From: JAENVU01 sp963756815
GTDB lineage: Bacteria; Actinomycetota; Acidimicrobiia; IMCC26256; JAENVU01
Direction of reading: 5' to 3'
Assembly (NCBI GenBank): GCA_963756815.1
Contig: CAVWPR010000038.1
Coordinates: 39,568-103,567, forward strand
Length of the DNA: 64,000 nucleotides
Position 1 is the stretch's first letter. The number at the start of each line of letters is the position of its first letter. Under the pieces are notes generated by a model that was not told the DNA's origin, did no database searches, and saw only the letters and a program-made list of their open reading frames with translations. Positions 63,064 to 64,000 of the stretch are shown here, piece by piece. The position numbers and the translations under genes were made by a program.

Positions 63064-63941
63064 GTGCCTCCGTACCGTTACGTGTCGTCGGACGAGGACA
63101 GCGCGCGGTGGGACGGGTTCGAGCTCCGCGACGGTGACATCGTCATCAGCACCCGCACCAAGCACGGCACCACGTGGATGCAGAACATCTGTGGGCTGCT
63201 GATCTTCGGGACGCCCGACCTGCCCGCCCCCATCGCGGAGCTGTCCCCGTGGCTCGACTGGACGACACGGCCGCGCGACGAGGTGGTGGCGCAGCTCGAC
63301 GCACAGGCCCACCGGCGATTCATCAAGACGCACACGCCGCTCGACGGCATCCCGCTCGACGACCGGGTCACCTACGTGGTGGTGGCCCGCCATCCGCTCG
63401 ACGCCGCGGTGTCCCTGTACCACCAGCAGCTCAACCTCGATCGCGTGCGCTGGGCCGCGCTCACCGGCAATGCGCCGCCGGACCCCGCCCGCCGTACCGC
63501 GCCGCTCCACGACTCGCTGCTGGCCTGGATCGAGATGGACGTCGACCCGCACGAGTATCTCGACAGCCGGCCCGGCGTCGCGCATCACCTCGTCGACGCG
63601 TGGAGCCGGCGGGACGACCCGAACGTCGTGCTCGTGCACTACGACGACCTGCAGCAGGATCTCGACCGGTCGATCCGCGTGCTCGCGAGTCGCCTCGGGG
63701 TCGCGGTCGACGAGTCGGTGTGGCCGACCCTGGTCGACGCGGCCCGGTTCGAGTCGATGAAGGCCCGCGCGAGCGACGCGGTGCCCGAGCGCGACGGTGT
63801 GATCCGCGACCACGACCGCTTCTTCCGCGCCGGGGTCTCCGGTGCGCGTTTCGCCGAGCTCACCGCCACCGAGATCGCCGACTACGAGGAACGCATGGCT
63901 GCGCTCGCGCCGCGGACCTGCTGCGCTGGTTGCACCGCTGA
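63064..63941 (+). CDS. Sulfotransferase (PAPS-dependent), terminal frameshift
   Basis: Transfers sulfate from PAPS to an acceptor, opposite in direction to the two sulfatases nearby. 292 residues. 5'-phosphosulfate loop: IVISTRTKHGTTWMQNICGL; FIKTHTPLDGIPLDDRVTYV; 3'-phosphate motif: VVVARHPLDAAVSLYHQQLN; later VVLVHYDDLQQDLDRSIRVL and FFRAGVSG. A missing base near 63917 hides the end; restored it reads ADLLRWLHR and stops at 63941. The frame is open upstream through the DUF222 remnant with no stop, so GTG 63064 rests on the -10 box and the start of similarity. Confidence 0.88.
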
Positions 63942-63960
63942 CGGCCGGCCGGGGCCGCGG

Positions 63961-64000
63961 TCAGGCCTCCGACGGCTCCGGCTGCTCGGTGCCCTCACCC
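63961..64000 (-). CDS. 3' end of a minus-strand gene (partial)
   Basis: Reading leftward from the window edge, the minus strand encodes GEGTEQPEPSEA and a TGA at 63961-63963. The acidic, Pro-rich tail next to a convergent gene looks like a real C-terminus, but 12 codons are too few to identify it. Confidence 0.3.
   Translation of the reverse strand, partial: GEGTEQPEPSEA

Noticed and set aside
1..64000. tRNA, rRNA, CRISPR arrays, complete insertion sequences
   Set aside because: Read by eye on both strands, no clover-leaf with the usual T-loop, no direct-repeat array and no transposase with terminal repeats was found. A tRNAscan or CRISPR search could still find something I missed.

Overview
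The window is high-GC, densely coded DNA from an actinobacterium (Actinomycetota). The gene order aroC-aroK-aroB-aroQ-pepQ-efp-nusB, the cluster pyrR-pyrB-pyrC-carA-carB-pyrD-pyrF-mihF-gmk-rpoZ-coaBC-metK-priA-def-fmt-rsmB-rpe, the small integration host factor mIHF, a ClpS/DUF2017 pair, a SARP/BTAD giant regulator and DUF222/HNH (13E12-type) genes are all actinobacterial traits. Type IV pilus genes, sulfatases and the absence of typical mycobacterial or streptomycete neighbours make the class Acidimicrobiia my best guess; that is inference, not proof.

Layout. 1-2.3 kb: a partial fatty-acyl-AMP ligase convergent with an aspartyl/asparaginyl beta-hydroxylase-like gene. 2.4-8 kb: a type IV pilus block with two pilins, prepilin peptidase, and an operon of HTH regulator, fused PilM-PilN, PilO and a PilP-like protein. 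8-14.3 kb: shikimate pathway, then peptidase, EF-P, NusB, ClpS and DUF2017. 14.3-17.2 kb: a PPOX protein, a damaged HIT gene, a decayed DUF222/HNH gene and a cupin. 17.2-26.4 kb: the complete de novo UMP operon behind a PyrR-binding RNA loop. 26.5-38.9 kb: mIHF, Gmk, RpoZ, CoaBC, MetK, PriA, a YjbR-like protein, a large sulfatase, Def, Fmt, RsmB, Rpe and a MogA-like protein. 38.9-45.5 kb: a serine-hydrolase lipoprotein, an FMN riboswitch, ribD-ribE-ribBA-(GNAT)-ribH, hisG and a small cold-shock-like protein. 45.5-53.6 kb: an MBL hydrolase, an amidohydrolase, a 1,124-residue SARP/AAA/TPR regulator, and DUF2207 and DUF1844 proteins on the minus strand. 53.6-59.8 kb: infC-rpmI-rplT-rRNA methyltransferase, then pheS-pheT and a thioesterase. 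59.8-64 kb: a second sulfatase, DUF1990, a truncated second DUF222 copy reading in frame into a sulfotransferase, and the tail of a minus-strand gene.

Two things colour the whole annotation. First, about 25 genes, many of them essential (carB, ribD, ribE, priA, pheT), are broken by single-base shifts. Nearly all are +1, and removing them restores exact full-length proteins, so I treat them as assembly errors and give the joined gene coordinates. The exceptions are the DUF222 copies and perhaps the HIT gene, where damage is denser and may be real. Second, many genes have a TANNNT -10 box 6-9 bases before the start codon, which implies widespread leaderless transcripts. Long co-directional runs with ATGA/GTGA stop-start overlaps imply translational coupling.

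The most interesting points are a dispersed palindromic element around gene starts (and inside the N-terminal coding region of pyrB), the PyrR loop in the pyr leader, the AUC start of infC, the fused PilM-PilN with a coupled HTH regulator, and the deletion of the nuclease domain from one DUF222 copy. I found no CRISPR array, tRNA, rRNA, complete insertion sequence or prophage.
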